64,000 nt of DNA from Endozoicomonas montiporae CL-33 (GTDB lineage Bacteria; Pseudomonadota; Gammaproteobacteria; Pseudomonadales; Endozoicomonadaceae), in NCBI RefSeq assembly GCF_001583435.1, contig NZ_CP013251.1:2501617-2565616 (forward strand), written 5' to 3'. Positions 1 through 8,329 of this stretch are shown here, piece by piece (position 1 is the first letter of the stretch; every line of letters starts with the position of its first letter). The notes under the pieces are model-generated. The model was not told the origin of the DNA. It saw nothing but the letters and a program-made list of their open reading frames with translations, and searched no databases. The translations under genes were made by a program, and so were the position numbers.

Positions 1-2
1 CT

Positions 3-1352
3 GTAGATCCGAATCGATTGCCAGAAACAGTCACATCAACCCCCGCGCCCGCAGGCAGTAGTGTCCTGATACAATCAATCCCCACGCTCAATGGCAGTAG
101 TGTCCTGATACAATCAATCCCCACGCTCAATGGCAGTAGTGTCCTGATACAATCAACCTCCACTCCCACCCCCACCCCCACCCCCACGACAGGAAGCATC
201 CCGACAAAACGTTATGATTGTGATCCTGACGTTCTTCCTGTCACTATGAGTATCTCATGGGGTAGGAAATATAGGGAAAATATCTTGGCTGTGGCAATAA
301 GTTCCGGCGGTTTTATAGGATGTAAATCTTCTAATTTTGGTGTCGTTCAAATCTTTACTTTGGGGGGGAGAAGGGAACCCAAACTCGAACACACCGAACA
401 TGTAAGTCAGTGGATCTATGGCGTTGACTTCAACAACGGCCAGCTGGCATTCGGGGGGCATAATAAGCAGATCAGCGTTCTCGACGACAGCTCGTTCGCC
501 CACCTGAAAACCCTGAATACAACAATGAACATAGAGAGCGTTGTCTACAACCACGAAGGCACTCTTTTGGCCGCCGGAACGGATGACAGCGATAAAAATG
601 AGGTCATAGTTTATAACGTGACGGACTCATACTCCATTCTGCACCGCTTGAGGAATAATAGGCGAGGCAGTGTAGGTGTTCTTGAGTTCAACAAAGACAG
701 CACCGAGCTGGCATTTGCGGAGGATGGAAATGAAGTCTGGATTTATGACGCGACGACTACCGCATTTTTGCAAAAATTGGACGCTGAGTCAGCTACTGTA
801 AATGACCTTGACTACAGTGACGACGGTAATTATCTGGCAGTTGTGGGGGGGGATCAAATTCTAAGGGTTTATTATAAAATGGAAAGCGACCCTTCGTTCT
901 TTACCCTCACTCACGCCTTGTTAGTCGGTCACAAGTTAGCTTCCGTTGTTTTTAGTCCCGGTAGCACCTGGCTTGTAGTAGGGTTGTCTGATGGATCGGT
1001 CAGGTTTTATGATCCGGAGGATCTAACCATTCCTCCGCAGATCATCAGCCATAAGCAAGCCGTGGAAGGCCGTTTATATGACCTTCAATTCAGCGACAGC
1101 GGCACTATGCTGGCAGTCGCCAGAAATGATGGAATCAGTATTTATCGGATCGTCAGAAAAAACACTACAGACGTATATAATGATTTGGCTTCTACAACTC
1201 CGGAAGTATATGATTATTGGACTTCTACAACCCCGGAAGTACATGATTATTCGACTTCTACAACCCCGAAAGTACATAATGATTCGACTTCCACAACCCC
1301 GTTAGTCGCACTATTCATGGCTGTTCTTGGAGGAGGGATGCTGTTGCCATGA
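3..1352 (+). CDS. Secreted WD40-repeat protein, copy 1 (5' end outside window)
   Basis: The reading frame is open to the left edge. Its first residues (VDPNRLPETVTSTP) match residues near position 45 of the two downstream paralogues, so the signal peptide lies outside the window and the TTG at 18 is not the true start. A Thr/Pro-rich linker with a triplicated 13-residue unit (GSSVLIQSIPTLN) is followed by about six WD40-like blades, each ending in a hydrophobic strand such as VWIYDA or VRFYDP. The C-terminus has 11-residue STTPEV-type repeats and a hydrophobic tail (LVALFMAVLGGGMLLP). Beta-propellers of this kind usually bind proteins; no enzymatic motif is visible. The binding partner is unknown. 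First of three tandem paralogues. Confidence 0.8.
   Translation, partial: VDPNRLPETVTSTPAPAGSSVLIQSIPTLNGSSVLIQSIPTLNGSSVLIQSTSTPTPTPTPTTGSIPTKRYDCDPDVLPVTMSISWGRKYRENILAVAISSGGFIGCKSSNFGVVQIFTLGGRREPKLEHTEHVSQWIYGVDFNNGQLAFGGHNKQISVLDDSSFAHLKTLNTTMNIESVVYNHEGTLLAAGTDDSDKNEVIVYNVTDSYSILHRLRNNRRGSVGVLEFNKDSTELAFAEDGNEVWIYDATTTAFLQKLDAESATVNDLDYSDDGNYLAVVGGDQILRVYYKMESDPSFFTLTHALLVGHKLASVVFSPGSTWLVVGLSDGSVRFYDPEDLTIPPQIISHKQAVEGRLYDLQFSDSGTMLAVARNDGISIYRIVRKNTTDVYNDLASTTPEVYDYWTSTTPEVHDYSTSTTPKVHNDSTSTTPLVALFMAVLGGGMLLP
54..156 (+). repeat. 39-bp in-frame tandem repeat in WD40 copy 1
   Basis: Units begin at 54, 93 and 132, the last one partial. They encode the 13-residue unit GSSVLIQSIPTLN. 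Copies 2 and 3 of the gene carry one such unit only, so the array expanded in copy 1. The length keeps the frame, so change in copy number would alter linker length without ending translation. Confidence 0.9.
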
Positions 1353-1370
1353 TGTCGTTGTTGGGCTGGC

Positions 1371-1570
1371 GTTATACCAATTTCGCCTTCTAAATATGAC
1401 CATGAGCAAGTCATTCAGAATCGCCGGACAATACTCTGAAGGGCATAAAGGCGAAACGACGAGTAATAGCGAGCTACTTGTGCCCTTTGGGTGTTGCGAG
1501 GAGTTCCAACGCAGCTCCCGTGATTCAGAATGGCTGCGTAATTCATGTTTAGAAGGTGAATTGGTATTAG
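1371..1570 (+). mobile_element. MITE-like palindromic element, copy A
   Basis: This 200-bp stretch starts GTTATACCAATT and ends AATTGGTATTA, so its ends are inverted repeats. Read in reverse complement it matches the stretch at 4586-4786 along its whole length, by eye at roughly 80-85 per cent. It holds no convincing gene. The junction between WD40 copies 2 and 3 keeps only the right end (around 3080-3095), which looks like a deletion scar. No target duplication is clear. The rest of the 1353-1743 gap is the 18-bp repeat array and the upstream region of the next gene. Confidence 0.75.
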
Positions 1571-1573
1571 TCG

Positions 1574-1627
1574 TTCTGATTCTTCTGTGTTTTCTGATTC
1601 TTCTGTGTTTTCTGATTCTTCTGTGTT
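1574..1627 (+). repeat. 18-bp tandem repeat, three units
   Basis: The unit TTCTGATTCTTCTGTGTT occurs exactly three times in a row directly after MITE copy A. A single unit is present at the equivalent place upstream of WD40 copy 3 (about 3097-3114). It lies in non-coding DNA upstream of the WD40 copy 2 start. Confidence 0.85.
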
Positions 1628-1743
1628 TGAGGGTGCCTCCGGATAAGGCAGACTATTCCCGGACAGCCTCCCGGGTTGCTTTGTGGCAGTCGACGTTACG
1701 GGAAGCGGGATGGTGTTTTTGTCCGAGGTTTTGGAGAAAAGCA

Positions 1744-3069
1744 ATGAGTAGTATTGAAAAGAGCTGGGCTATTGCGGGCCTGGTTATTCCACTGGTAGCA
1801 AGCTGTTTACAGGCGCAGGCTCAAACAGCTCCCAACGCTCAACAGCCAACAGAAACGACAATTCTATTAGAGTATGTGATTCCTATAGATCCGAACCGGT
1901 TGCCGGAAACAGTCACATCGACCCCCATGCCCACAGGCAGTAGCGTCCTGACGCAATCAACCCTCATCCCCACCACCACCCCCACCTCCACCTCCACCCC
2001 CACGACAGGCAGCAGCTCGCCAAAACGTCATTGTGAGCCTTACATTCCTTTTAGCATCTCATGGGGCAGGAAGAATGGGGAAGATATCTTGGCTGTGGGA
2101 ATACGTTCCGGCGGTTTTAAAGGGTGTCCAAAAACCGGTGCCCTTCAAATCTTTACTATAGGGGTCGGAAGGGAGCCCAAGCTCCAACACATCGAACATT
2201 CAAGTCATTGGGTGTCAAGCGTTGACTTCAGCAACGGCCAGCTGGCATTCGGGGGGTATGATAAGCAAGTCAGGGTTCTCGACGACGGCTCGTTCGCCCA
2301 CCTGGAAACCCTGAATACAACAATGCGGATAAAGAGCGTTGTTTTCAACCGCGAAGGCACTCTTCTTGCCGTCGGAACGGATGACGGCGATAACACCGGG
2401 GTCATGGTTTATAACGTGACGGACTCATTCTCCATGCTGTACCGCCGGATGAATAGGCTATTTAGTTTAAGTGATCTTGAGTTCAACAAATACAGCACCG
2501 AGCTGGCAGTTGCGGAGGGGAATACGCAAGTCACGATTTATAACGTGACGACTTTCGACCTTTTGCAAACCTTGGCCGCTGCACCAAGAGCTATATTAGA
2601 CATGGACTACAGCGACGACGGTAATTATCTGGCAACTGTGGGTGTGGATCAAATTCTCAGGGTTTATAAAGTGGAAAGCGACTCTTCGTTCTTTACCCTC
2701 ACTCACGCCTTGTTAGTCGGTGACCAGTTAACTTCCGTTGTTTTTAGTTCCGGCAGCATCTGGCTTGTAGTAGGGCTGTATGATGGAACGGTCAGGTTTT
2801 ATGATCCGGAGGATTTAACCATTTCTCCGAAGATCATCAGCTATAAACAAGCCCGTTTATATGACCTTGAATTCAACGACAACGACACTGTGCTGGCAGT
2901 CGCCAGAAGTGATGGAATCGGTATTTATCGGATCACCAGAAAAGACACTACAGAAGTACATAATGATTCGACTTCTACAACCCCAAAAGTACATAATGAT
3001 TCGACTTCTGCAACCCCGTTAGTCGCACTATTCATGGCTGTTCTTGGAGGAGGGATGCTGTTGCCATGA
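1744..3069 (+). CDS. Secreted WD40-repeat protein, copy 2
   Basis: The start is the ATG at 1744, preceded by TTTTGGAGAAAAGCA, a good ribosome binding site that is shared with copy 3. The N-terminus is a signal peptide with a lipobox-like LVASC at residues 18-22, so the protein may be an outer-membrane lipoprotein. A Thr/Pro linker at about residues 55-90 precedes six WD40-like blades. Two STTP repeats and the hydrophobic tail end the protein. The first 40 codons are almost identical to those of copy 3, which points to recent duplication. Function is not known; a surface-exposed protein-binding propeller is the likely reading. Confidence 0.82.
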   Translation: MSSIEKSWAIAGLVIPLVASCLQAQAQTAPNAQQPTETTILLEYVIPIDPNRLPETVTSTPMPTGSSVLTQSTLIPTTTPTSTSTPTTGSSSPKRHCEPYIPFSISWGRKNGEDILAVGIRSGGFKGCPKTGALQIFTIGVGREPKLQHIEHSSHWVSSVDFSNGQLAFGGYDKQVRVLDDGSFAHLETLNTTMRIKSVVFNREGTLLAVGTDDGDNTGVMVYNVTDSFSMLYRRMNRLFSLSDLEFNKYSTELAVAEGNTQVTIYNVTTFDLLQTLAAAPRAILDMDYSDDGNYLATVGVDQILRVYKVESDSSFFTLTHALLVGDQLTSVVFSSGSIWLVVGLYDGTVRFYDPEDLTISPKIISYKQARLYDLEFNDNDTVLAVARSDGIGIYRITRKDTTEVHNDSTSTTPKVHNDSTSATPLVALFMAVLGGGMLLP

Positions 3070-3140
3070 TGTCGTTAGTTATTGGTATTAGTCGTTCTGA
3101 TTCTTCTGTGTTTGTAGATGCCTCCCGATAAGAGACTATT

Positions 3141-3206
3141 CCCGGACAGCCTCCCGGACAGCCTCCCGGACAGCCTCCCGGACAGCCTCCCGGACAGCCT
3201 CCCGGA
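3141..3206 (+). repeat. 12-bp tandem repeat array
   Basis: The unit CCCGGACAGCCT is repeated five times, followed by a partial unit. Only about one unit is present at the equivalent site upstream of WD40 copy 2 (near 1658). The array sits about 70 bp upstream of the copy 3 start codon. Replication slippage is the simplest origin. It is a direct repeat with no spacers and is not a CRISPR. Confidence 0.9.
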
Positions 3207-3274
3207 TTGCTTTGTGGCAGTCGACTTTACGGGAAGCGGGATAGTGTTTTTGTCCGAGGTTTTGGAGAAAAGTA

Positions 3275-4543
3275 ATGAGTAGTATTGAAAAGAACTGGGC
3301 TATTGCGGGCCTGGTTATTCCACTGGTAGCAAGCTGTTTACAGGCGCAGGCTCAAACAGCTCCCAACGCTCAACAGCCAACAGAAACGACAATTCTATTA
3401 GAGTATGTGATTCCTATAGATCCGAACCGGTTGCCGGAAACAGTCACATCGACCCCCATGCCCACAGGCAGTAGCGTCCTGACGCAATCAACCCCCACCC
3501 CCATCCCCACGACAGGCAGCAGCTCGCCAAAACGTCATTGTAAGCCTTACATTCCTTTTAGCATCTCATGGGGCAGGAAAAACAGGGAAGATATCTTGGC
3601 TGTGGGAATAGGTTCCGGCGGTTTGAAAGGGTGTCCATATTCTGGTGCCGTTCAAATCTTTACTGTAGGAGCCGGAAGGGAGTCCAAACTCCAATACGCC
3701 GAACATTCAGGTAACTGGGTACCAAGCGTTGACTTCAACAACGGCCAGCTGGCATTCGGGGGGGATGATAAGCAGGTCAGGGTTCTCGACGACGGCTCGT
3801 TCGCCCACCTGAAAACCCTGAATGCAACCATGCCGATAAAGAGCGTTGTCTACAACCGCGAAGGCACTCTTCTTGCCGTCGGAGCGGATGACCGCGCTCA
3901 CACCGAGGTCATGGTTTATAACGTGACGGACTCATTCTCCAGGCTGTACCGCCTGATCGATAATCGGGTAAGCGGTGTAAATGATCTTGAGTTCAACAAA
4001 TACAGCACCGAGCTGGCAGTTGCGACGGGGGATACGGACGTCTGGATTTATAACGCGACGACTTCCGACCTTTTGCAAGACTTGTCCGCTGCGACAGGAA
4101 TTATATACGACATGGACTACAGTGACGACGGTAATTACCTGGCAACTGTGGGTGTGGATCAAACTCTCAGGGTTTATAAAGTGGAAAGTGACTCTTCGTT
4201 CTTTACCCTCACTCACGCCTTGTCAGTCGGTAACGGGTTAACTTCCGTTGTTTTTAGTCCCGGCAGCATCTGGCTTGTAGTAGGGTTGTCTGATGGAACG
4301 GTCAGGTTTTATAATCCGAAGGATCTGTCCATTTCTCCGCAGATCATCAGCTATAAGAAAGCCTATTTATATGACCTTGGCTTCAACCCCGACGGCACTA
4401 AGCTGGCAGTCGCCAGGAAAGATGGAGTCAGTATTTATCGGATCGTCAGTAAAGACACTGAAGTACATAATGATTCGACTTCTACAACCCCGTTAGTCGC
4501 ATTATTCATGGCTGTTCTTGGAGGAGGGATGCTATTGCCATGA
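3275..4543 (+). CDS. Secreted WD40-repeat protein, copy 3
   Basis: The ATG at 3275 follows TTTTGGAGAAAAGTA. The 422-residue product has the same plan as copy 2: a signal peptide with LVASC, a short TPTP linker, propeller blades (for example a blade ending DVWIYNA and one ending VRFYNP), one STTP unit and the conserved tail PLVALFMAVLGGGMLLP. The blades have diverged from copies 1 and 2 while the ends are conserved, as expected if ends are under targeting constraint. It is followed directly by MITE copy B. Role unknown. Confidence 0.82.
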   Translation: MSSIEKNWAIAGLVIPLVASCLQAQAQTAPNAQQPTETTILLEYVIPIDPNRLPETVTSTPMPTGSSVLTQSTPTPIPTTGSSSPKRHCKPYIPFSISWGRKNREDILAVGIGSGGLKGCPYSGAVQIFTVGAGRESKLQYAEHSGNWVPSVDFNNGQLAFGGDDKQVRVLDDGSFAHLKTLNATMPIKSVVYNREGTLLAVGADDRAHTEVMVYNVTDSFSRLYRLIDNRVSGVNDLEFNKYSTELAVATGDTDVWIYNATTSDLLQDLSAATGIIYDMDYSDDGNYLATVGVDQTLRVYKVESDSSFFTLTHALSVGNGLTSVVFSPGSIWLVVGLSDGTVRFYNPKDLSISPQIISYKKAYLYDLGFNPDGTKLAVARKDGVSIYRIVSKDTEVHNDSTSTTPLVALFMAVLGGGMLLP

Positions 4544-4585
4544 TGTCGTTGATAAACGATCCCGGGCAGGACTCAAAACTGAAAG

Positions 4586-4786
4586 GTTATACCAATTCCA
4601 CCTTCTGAACATGAATTGCGCAGCCATTCTGAACCACGGGAGCTGCGTTGGAACTCCTCGCAATATCCTAAGGTCACAGGTAGCTGGCTATTACTCGTTG
4701 TTCCGCCTTTATGCCCTTCAGGGTATTGTCCCGCAACCCGGAATGACTTGCTCATAGTCATATTTAGAAAGCGGAATTGGTATAAC
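4586..4786 (-). mobile_element. MITE-like palindromic element, copy B
   Basis: The ends are a perfect 14-bp inverted repeat (GTTATACCAATTCC and its complement), extended imperfectly to about 28 bp. The element is the reverse-oriented homologue of 1371-1570. No transposase is encoded and no target duplication is obvious. It fills much of the 4544-4952 gap; the remaining 165 bp before fliJ holds only a short open frame (4793-4975) with no recognised similarity. Confidence 0.8.
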
Positions 4787-4952
4787 GAGTACATGATTGT
4801 TGCCGCCATTGCCAAACAGCAGGCAATTGATTTTGGCGATAGCAAGAAAACCGGAAAAGAAAAAAGAAATGCCAGAAACGCCATCCGCTTCTGGGATCGC
4901 TGGTATGCGACCAGCGATAATGTCGCAAAAGCTTTTTATAAGGTAAAGTTGT

Positions 4953-5384
4953 ATGAGAAAGCGTCGTCAGCTTGATAAATTGAAGGCACTCAGGGAAATG
5001 CAGTGTCAGCAGGTAAAGCAGGAGCTGGCCGAGCACCAGGGTAAACTGGTGCAGGAAGAGACTCGTCTTCAGCAGCTTGAAGACTACCAGAAAAACTATG
5101 TCTGGGATGAGGCGCGACAGGCCGATGGCCTGCTGCTTAACAGTGCCCAGATGATGGCTCAGTCGGTACACAATGCGGTACTGCATCAGCGTCAGCAGGT
5201 CGATGTGCAGCAGGCGCAGTGTCGTGCAACTCAGCATAAGTACACTCATGAACGACTAAGGTTGCGTACGGCTGAGGCGTTGTTTGACAGTCATCAGAAA
5301 AAGCTGGACAAGAAGGCTGCCAGACAGGAACAGAAGATGTTTGATGAAGCGTCTTCAGTGATGTTGCGGGGGCAGCTGTTTTAG
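4953..5384 (+). CDS. fliJ: Flagellar export protein FliJ (lateral type)
   Basis: The 143-residue product is basic at the N-terminus and almost wholly helical, rich in Gln, Glu, Lys and Leu with heptad spacing. That is the coiled-coil form of FliJ, the stalk protein of the flagellar type III export ATPase (FliI) that also recycles chaperones. In lateral flagellar loci fliJ directly precedes flgN, as it does here in convergent orientation. The preceding fliI is not found in the window: the WD40 block lies where it would be expected, so the upstream fli genes are either further left or displaced. Sequence conservation of FliJ is low, so the call rests on length, coiled coil and context. Confidence 0.72.
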   Translation: MRKRRQLDKLKALREMQCQQVKQELAEHQGKLVQEETRLQQLEDYQKNYVWDEARQADGLLLNSAQMMAQSVHNAVLHQRQQVDVQQAQCRATQHKYTHERLRLRTAEALFDSHQKKLDKKAARQEQKMFDEASSVMLRGQLF

Positions 5385-5394
5385 CTGCCTTTTT
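5371..5394 (+). terminator. Terminator between convergent fliJ and flgN
   Basis: GGCAGCT, a short loop and AGCTGCC are followed by TTTTT. The hairpin overlaps the fliJ stop codon. Confidence 0.8.
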
Positions 5395-5417
5395 GGTCTC
5401 TGGCGTCTTGCCGGATG

Positions 5418-5930
5418 TCAGGCTTGGGTGTTTAGAATGGAGCGGCTGGATGGCTGCTCTACACCTGTGCTGGAATAGGTTTTGCTGTTGCTGCCCTGAA
5501 CCGGAAGCTGGCTGAGTATTTTTTCGGCCGCTTCATTTTGCAGTTTCAGTGCCTGATCATTGATCTGATTGATGGCTTTGCACTCTTCAACCAGTTCCAT
5601 CAGTTCCTGCCAGTCTTCGGTGACTTCCTGTTTTTCTGTTGCAACCAACTGCTCGAGAAAGCTTTCCATACCTGAGCGCGAGTTGATCAGGCCGATTTGT
5701 TGCATGGCCTGTGAGCGTTTTGCCCGGTTTTCTCTGGCATTGAGCATCACGGAGGTAATGGCTTTTGCCGACTCGGCCAGTCCCTGGTGATCCCTGTTCA
5801 GAATAAATGCCTGCTGTTGCTCCAGAAGTCCATGCAGGTCGTTGTACAAATCGAGATCCTGATGGATGGTTGCAATAACAGACTGTTTATACGGGTTTGC
5901 CATTGCGGGGGCTTGTTGGAAGGAACTCAT
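5418..5930 (-). CDS. flgN: Flagellar chaperone FlgN
   Basis: The 170-residue helical protein has the FlgN pattern: an amphipathic helical bundle with an ELMELVEECKAINQIN-like segment near residue 115, followed by a polar, disordered tail. FlgN keeps the junction proteins FlgK and FlgL soluble and delivers them to the export gate. It lies six bases downstream of flgM in the minus-strand flgA-flgM-flgN group, the usual lateral arrangement. Confidence 0.82.
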   Translation of the reverse strand: MSSFQQAPAMANPYKQSVIATIHQDLDLYNDLHGLLEQQQAFILNRDHQGLAESAKAITSVMLNARENRAKRSQAMQQIGLINSRSGMESFLEQLVATEKQEVTEDWQELMELVEECKAINQINDQALKLQNEAAEKILSQLPVQGSNSKTYSSTGVEQPSSRSILNTQA

Positions 5931-5936
5931 GCTAAC

Positions 5937-6221
5937 TCAGTCATCAAATAGTGTGAGTTCGAACTCAAGCATTTTTTGTGCCAGCTTTTGATGATCAATG
6001 GCCATCTCGCCATTTTGAATGGCCTGGCGAATGGACTCTACTCTGGCTTCATCAATATCCGGCGCTGAATACGCTTTGTCTTCCGCTTCGCTCAAAAGGG
6101 TTGAGGTGGTACTGATGGACAGGTCGCTACCGGCCTCACTTGCAGTCTCTTTATTCTGGCTTTTTTTCCGACTGGTGCTGCTCACCAGTTGCAGAGAGTT
6201 AATGTCAGTAATTGTGGTCAT
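5937..6221 (-). CDS. flgM: Anti-sigma-28 factor FlgM
   Basis: The 94-residue protein has a disordered, Ser/Thr/Lys-rich N-terminal half and a C-terminal segment (DEARVESIRQAIQNGEM, near residue 57) that matches the conserved FlgM helix binding the flagellar sigma factor. FlgM holds sigma-28 inactive until hook completion, when it is exported. The cognate sigma is probably the fliA/lafS product at 30412-31164. The 148-bp gap to flgA may hold its own promoter; I could not identify one with confidence. Confidence 0.85.
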   Translation of the reverse strand: MTTITDINSLQLVSSTSRKKSQNKETASEAGSDLSISTTSTLLSEAEDKAYSAPDIDEARVESIRQAIQNGEMAIDHQKLAQKMLEFELTLFDD

Positions 6222-6369
6222 AGAATCGCTTGGTCTGTCCAGTGCACAGCAGACAGTTTACAGGTTGCATGGGGTTGTCTCAAAAAACAGACAGATCGGA
6301 TGTGCCGTTTTTCGTCATTGCCTGTTTCCGGAAACGACCGGTTTGCGGAAATATTAAGCGCGATTGTTA

Positions 6370-7161
6370 TTACAGCACTTTCACTTCATTGTTTCCGGAA
6401 ACCATGCCACGAACCGTTTTGCCGCTGGAAAGGTTGCGAACCCTGATCTGCTGGTTCAGTCGCCCATCTTCCAGCGCCTCGCCGGGCATGCTGATGGTGA
6501 AGTTGTCGTTGCTGGCAACGATGGCAATGCGGTCGCCCCGTCGAATCAGGTGGGCTTCCTGCAGCGAATGTGGCGTCAGCACGTCCCCTGCCCGAACTCT
6601 TCGGCTCAGTTGTTGGTTGGCAAAGTGATCCGTGTTGATGAAATAACCCCGGCGCAGCTGGCTGATGTCCATTTCCCTCAGTGTAACGTCGTTATCGTTG
6701 ATCGGGTCGCCCCGGTTTAATGTGCGCGTTGCAACCAGCACCGGTACAAACAGGCTGATGTGCCCTCTGGCGTAAAGCGACCAGCGGTTGGGTGTGGCGC
6801 ATTCTACTTTGATTCGCTGACTGCCGGCCTCCATTGCAGTCAAAAAAGTAATGTCGGGTTTTGACTCGCAATGGGCAAAGGGAAGGGTTGGCAGGCTGTT
6901 CAGGCTGATGTCGTAATGGCTGTTAGTGATCGTATGGGTAAGAGTCTGTGCCTTTTCTTCCAGAGCCTCGTAAACCCAACGGTTCAGTTGTTGCTGTTGT
7001 TGCTCTTCTTCTTGTTTTTTGCTGGTTTCAGCGAACGCCGGGCAAGTGGGGGCGGCAATGGCTGCGATCAGCATCACTATACGGGTCAGCTGTACGGCTT
7101 TAGTCGTAAAAAAAAGGCGTTTGTTATTGTCGTGAACCTGAATGTTTATGCGGAATGTCAT
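6370..7161 (-). CDS. flgA: Flagellar P-ring assembly chaperone FlgA
   Basis: The protein is 263 residues long. A hydrophobic segment at residues 27-44 ending PAFAE is a Sec signal peptide preceded by an unusually long n-region, so an internal start is possible. The C-terminal half has the SAF domain pattern, with VLVATRTLNRGDPINDNDV and RRVRAGDVLTPHSL. It ends with a motif typical of FlgA (GEALEDGRLNQQIRVRNLSS). A poly-Gln/Glu stretch lies at about residues 48-58. FlgA assists FlgI polymerisation in the periplasm. It is transcribed divergently from flgB. Confidence 0.88.
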   Translation of the reverse strand: MTFRINIQVHDNNKRLFFTTKAVQLTRIVMLIAAIAAPTCPAFAETSKKQEEEQQQQQLNRWVYEALEEKAQTLTHTITNSHYDISLNSLPTLPFAHCESKPDITFLTAMEAGSQRIKVECATPNRWSLYARGHISLFVPVLVATRTLNRGDPINDNDVTLREMDISQLRRGYFINTDHFANQQLSRRVRAGDVLTPHSLQEAHLIRRGDRIAIVASNDNFTISMPGEALEDGRLNQQIRVRNLSSGKTVRGMVSGNNEVKVL

Positions 7162-7387
7162 GGTGTTTGTGCAAAAGGGGAAATAGATTTCCGCTGTTTA
7201 TTCATTATGCGGGTTTGTGTTTGGTCAGCCAATGATGGGCTGACTTTCATCGGATGATACCAGTATTGCAGAGAATGGCTATTGAGTGGATTTACATAGC
7301 TGCAGAGTAAGCAAATTATTTTTTCAGTGGGTGTTTGCCGAGCCTGGTGGTGTTCTGGATAGGGTTATGTACGTAGAGGTGGCTTTT

Positions 7388-7403
7388 TGGCATAACGATT
7401 GCT
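7388..7403 (+). promoter_or_regulatory. Sigma-54 promoter of the flgB operon
   Basis: TGGCATAACGATTGCT has the -24 GG and -12 GC elements exactly ten bases apart (GG 7389-7390, GC 7401-7402), close to the TGGCAC-N5-TTGC consensus. It lies 91 bp upstream of the flgB start. In lateral flagellar systems a sigma-54 activator of the LafK type drives hook-basal-body operons; no such activator is in the window. Confidence 0.75.
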
Positions 7404-7493
7404 TTTAATGAACGCTGGTTATATCAAATCGCTGCAAATGCATCGTTAAACCGGAACCGATTTCCCAAGCAAGATTGTCTATCCGAGGCTGAC

Positions 7494-7883
7494 ATGGCTA
7501 TTAACTTTGAGAGTGCGTTGGGTGTATTGCCCGACACATTGCAATATCGAACCCGGCGGGCAGAGGTGCTGGCAAGCAATATTGCCAACGTTGATACGCC
7601 GGGCTATCAGGCAAAAGACCTGAGTTTTGATCATATTCTCGGGCAGCAACAGGCTCAGATGCGGTTGCAGCAGACCAGTAGCCGTCATATTACTTTGCCG
7701 GGTACAGAGCAGGAAGCCTCAGTGGTTGAGCGGGATATTCGACAGCCTTCAAGTGATGGCAACTCGGTAGAACTGGGCGTCGAACAGGCTGCCTACATGC
7801 GCAACAGTATGGAGTTTCAGACCAGCTTTGCGTTTTTGAACATGAAAATGAAAGGTCTGCAGCGCGCCATTAATGGTCAGTGA
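7494..7883 (+). CDS. flgB: Flagellar proximal rod protein FlgB
   Basis: The 129-residue protein contains the rod-family segment LASNIANVDTPGYQAKD near residue 25 and the C-terminal helical motif (YMRNSMEFQTSFAFLNMKMK). FlgB is the most MS-ring-proximal rod subunit, exported by the flagellar type III system without a cleaved signal. It is the first gene of the sigma-54-driven flgB-J operon. Confidence 0.94.
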   Translation: MAINFESALGVLPDTLQYRTRRAEVLASNIANVDTPGYQAKDLSFDHILGQQQAQMRLQQTSSRHITLPGTEQEASVVERDIRQPSSDGNSVELGVEQAAYMRNSMEFQTSFAFLNMKMKGLQRAINGQ

Positions 7884-7918
7884 TAAGCGCCGGATCGATT
7901 GGAAGTAAGTAATCGTTT

Positions 7919-8329
7919 ATGTCCCTGAATAGTATTTACGACATTGCCGGGTCCAGCCTGAATGCCCAGACCCTGCGACTCAATACCATTGCCAGCAACA
8001 TGGCCAATGCCGAAACTGCAGCCGCTTCACCGGACGCAGTATACAAAGCCCGTCGTCCGGTGTTTTCCGAAGTGATGCGGTCAGCACAGATGGAGCTGGG
8101 CAGTCAGGTAGAAGTCCGGGAGGTGCTGCAAAGTCAGGCAGACCCTCTGATGCGTTATGAGCCTAATAACCCGCTGGCGAATGAAGACGGCAATGTTTTC
8201 TACCCGAATGTCAATGTGGTGGCGGAGATGGCCGATATGATGAGCGCCACCCGTAACTATCAGACCAGCGTTGAAGTGATGAGCAACGCCCGTCGTATGC
8301 AGGAGCGCCTGCTGAGTCTGGGGCAGTGA
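7919..8329 (+). CDS. flgC: Flagellar proximal rod protein FlgC
   Basis: The start region SLNSIYDIAGSSLNAQTLRL and the motif TIASNMANAET are typical of FlgC, as is the C-terminal MMSATRNYQTSVEVMSNA segment. The length of 136 residues is normal. FlgC forms the rod with FlgB and FlgF. Its stop codon overlaps the start of flgD (TGATG), indicating translational coupling. Confidence 0.94.
   Translation: MSLNSIYDIAGSSLNAQTLRLNTIASNMANAETAAASPDAVYKARRPVFSEVMRSAQMELGSQVEVREVLQSQADPLMRYEPNNPLANEDGNVFYPNVNVVAEMADMMSATRNYQTSVEVMSNARRMQERLLSLGQ

Noticed and set aside
1187..1300. Regularly spaced 33-bp repeats at the end of WD40 copy 1
   Set aside because: They are contiguous, in frame and encode STTPEV-type units; there are no unique spacers, so this is not a CRISPR array.
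4793..4975. 60-codon plus-strand frame just before fliJ
   Set aside because: It starts seven bases after MITE copy B, overlaps the fliJ start, has no clear ribosome binding site and resembles no flagellar protein. It may be a remnant but I cannot support it as a gene.
6189..6720. Several plus-strand open frames opposite flgM and flgA
   Set aside because: They are shadows of the minus-strand flgM-flgA genes and have unnatural composition.
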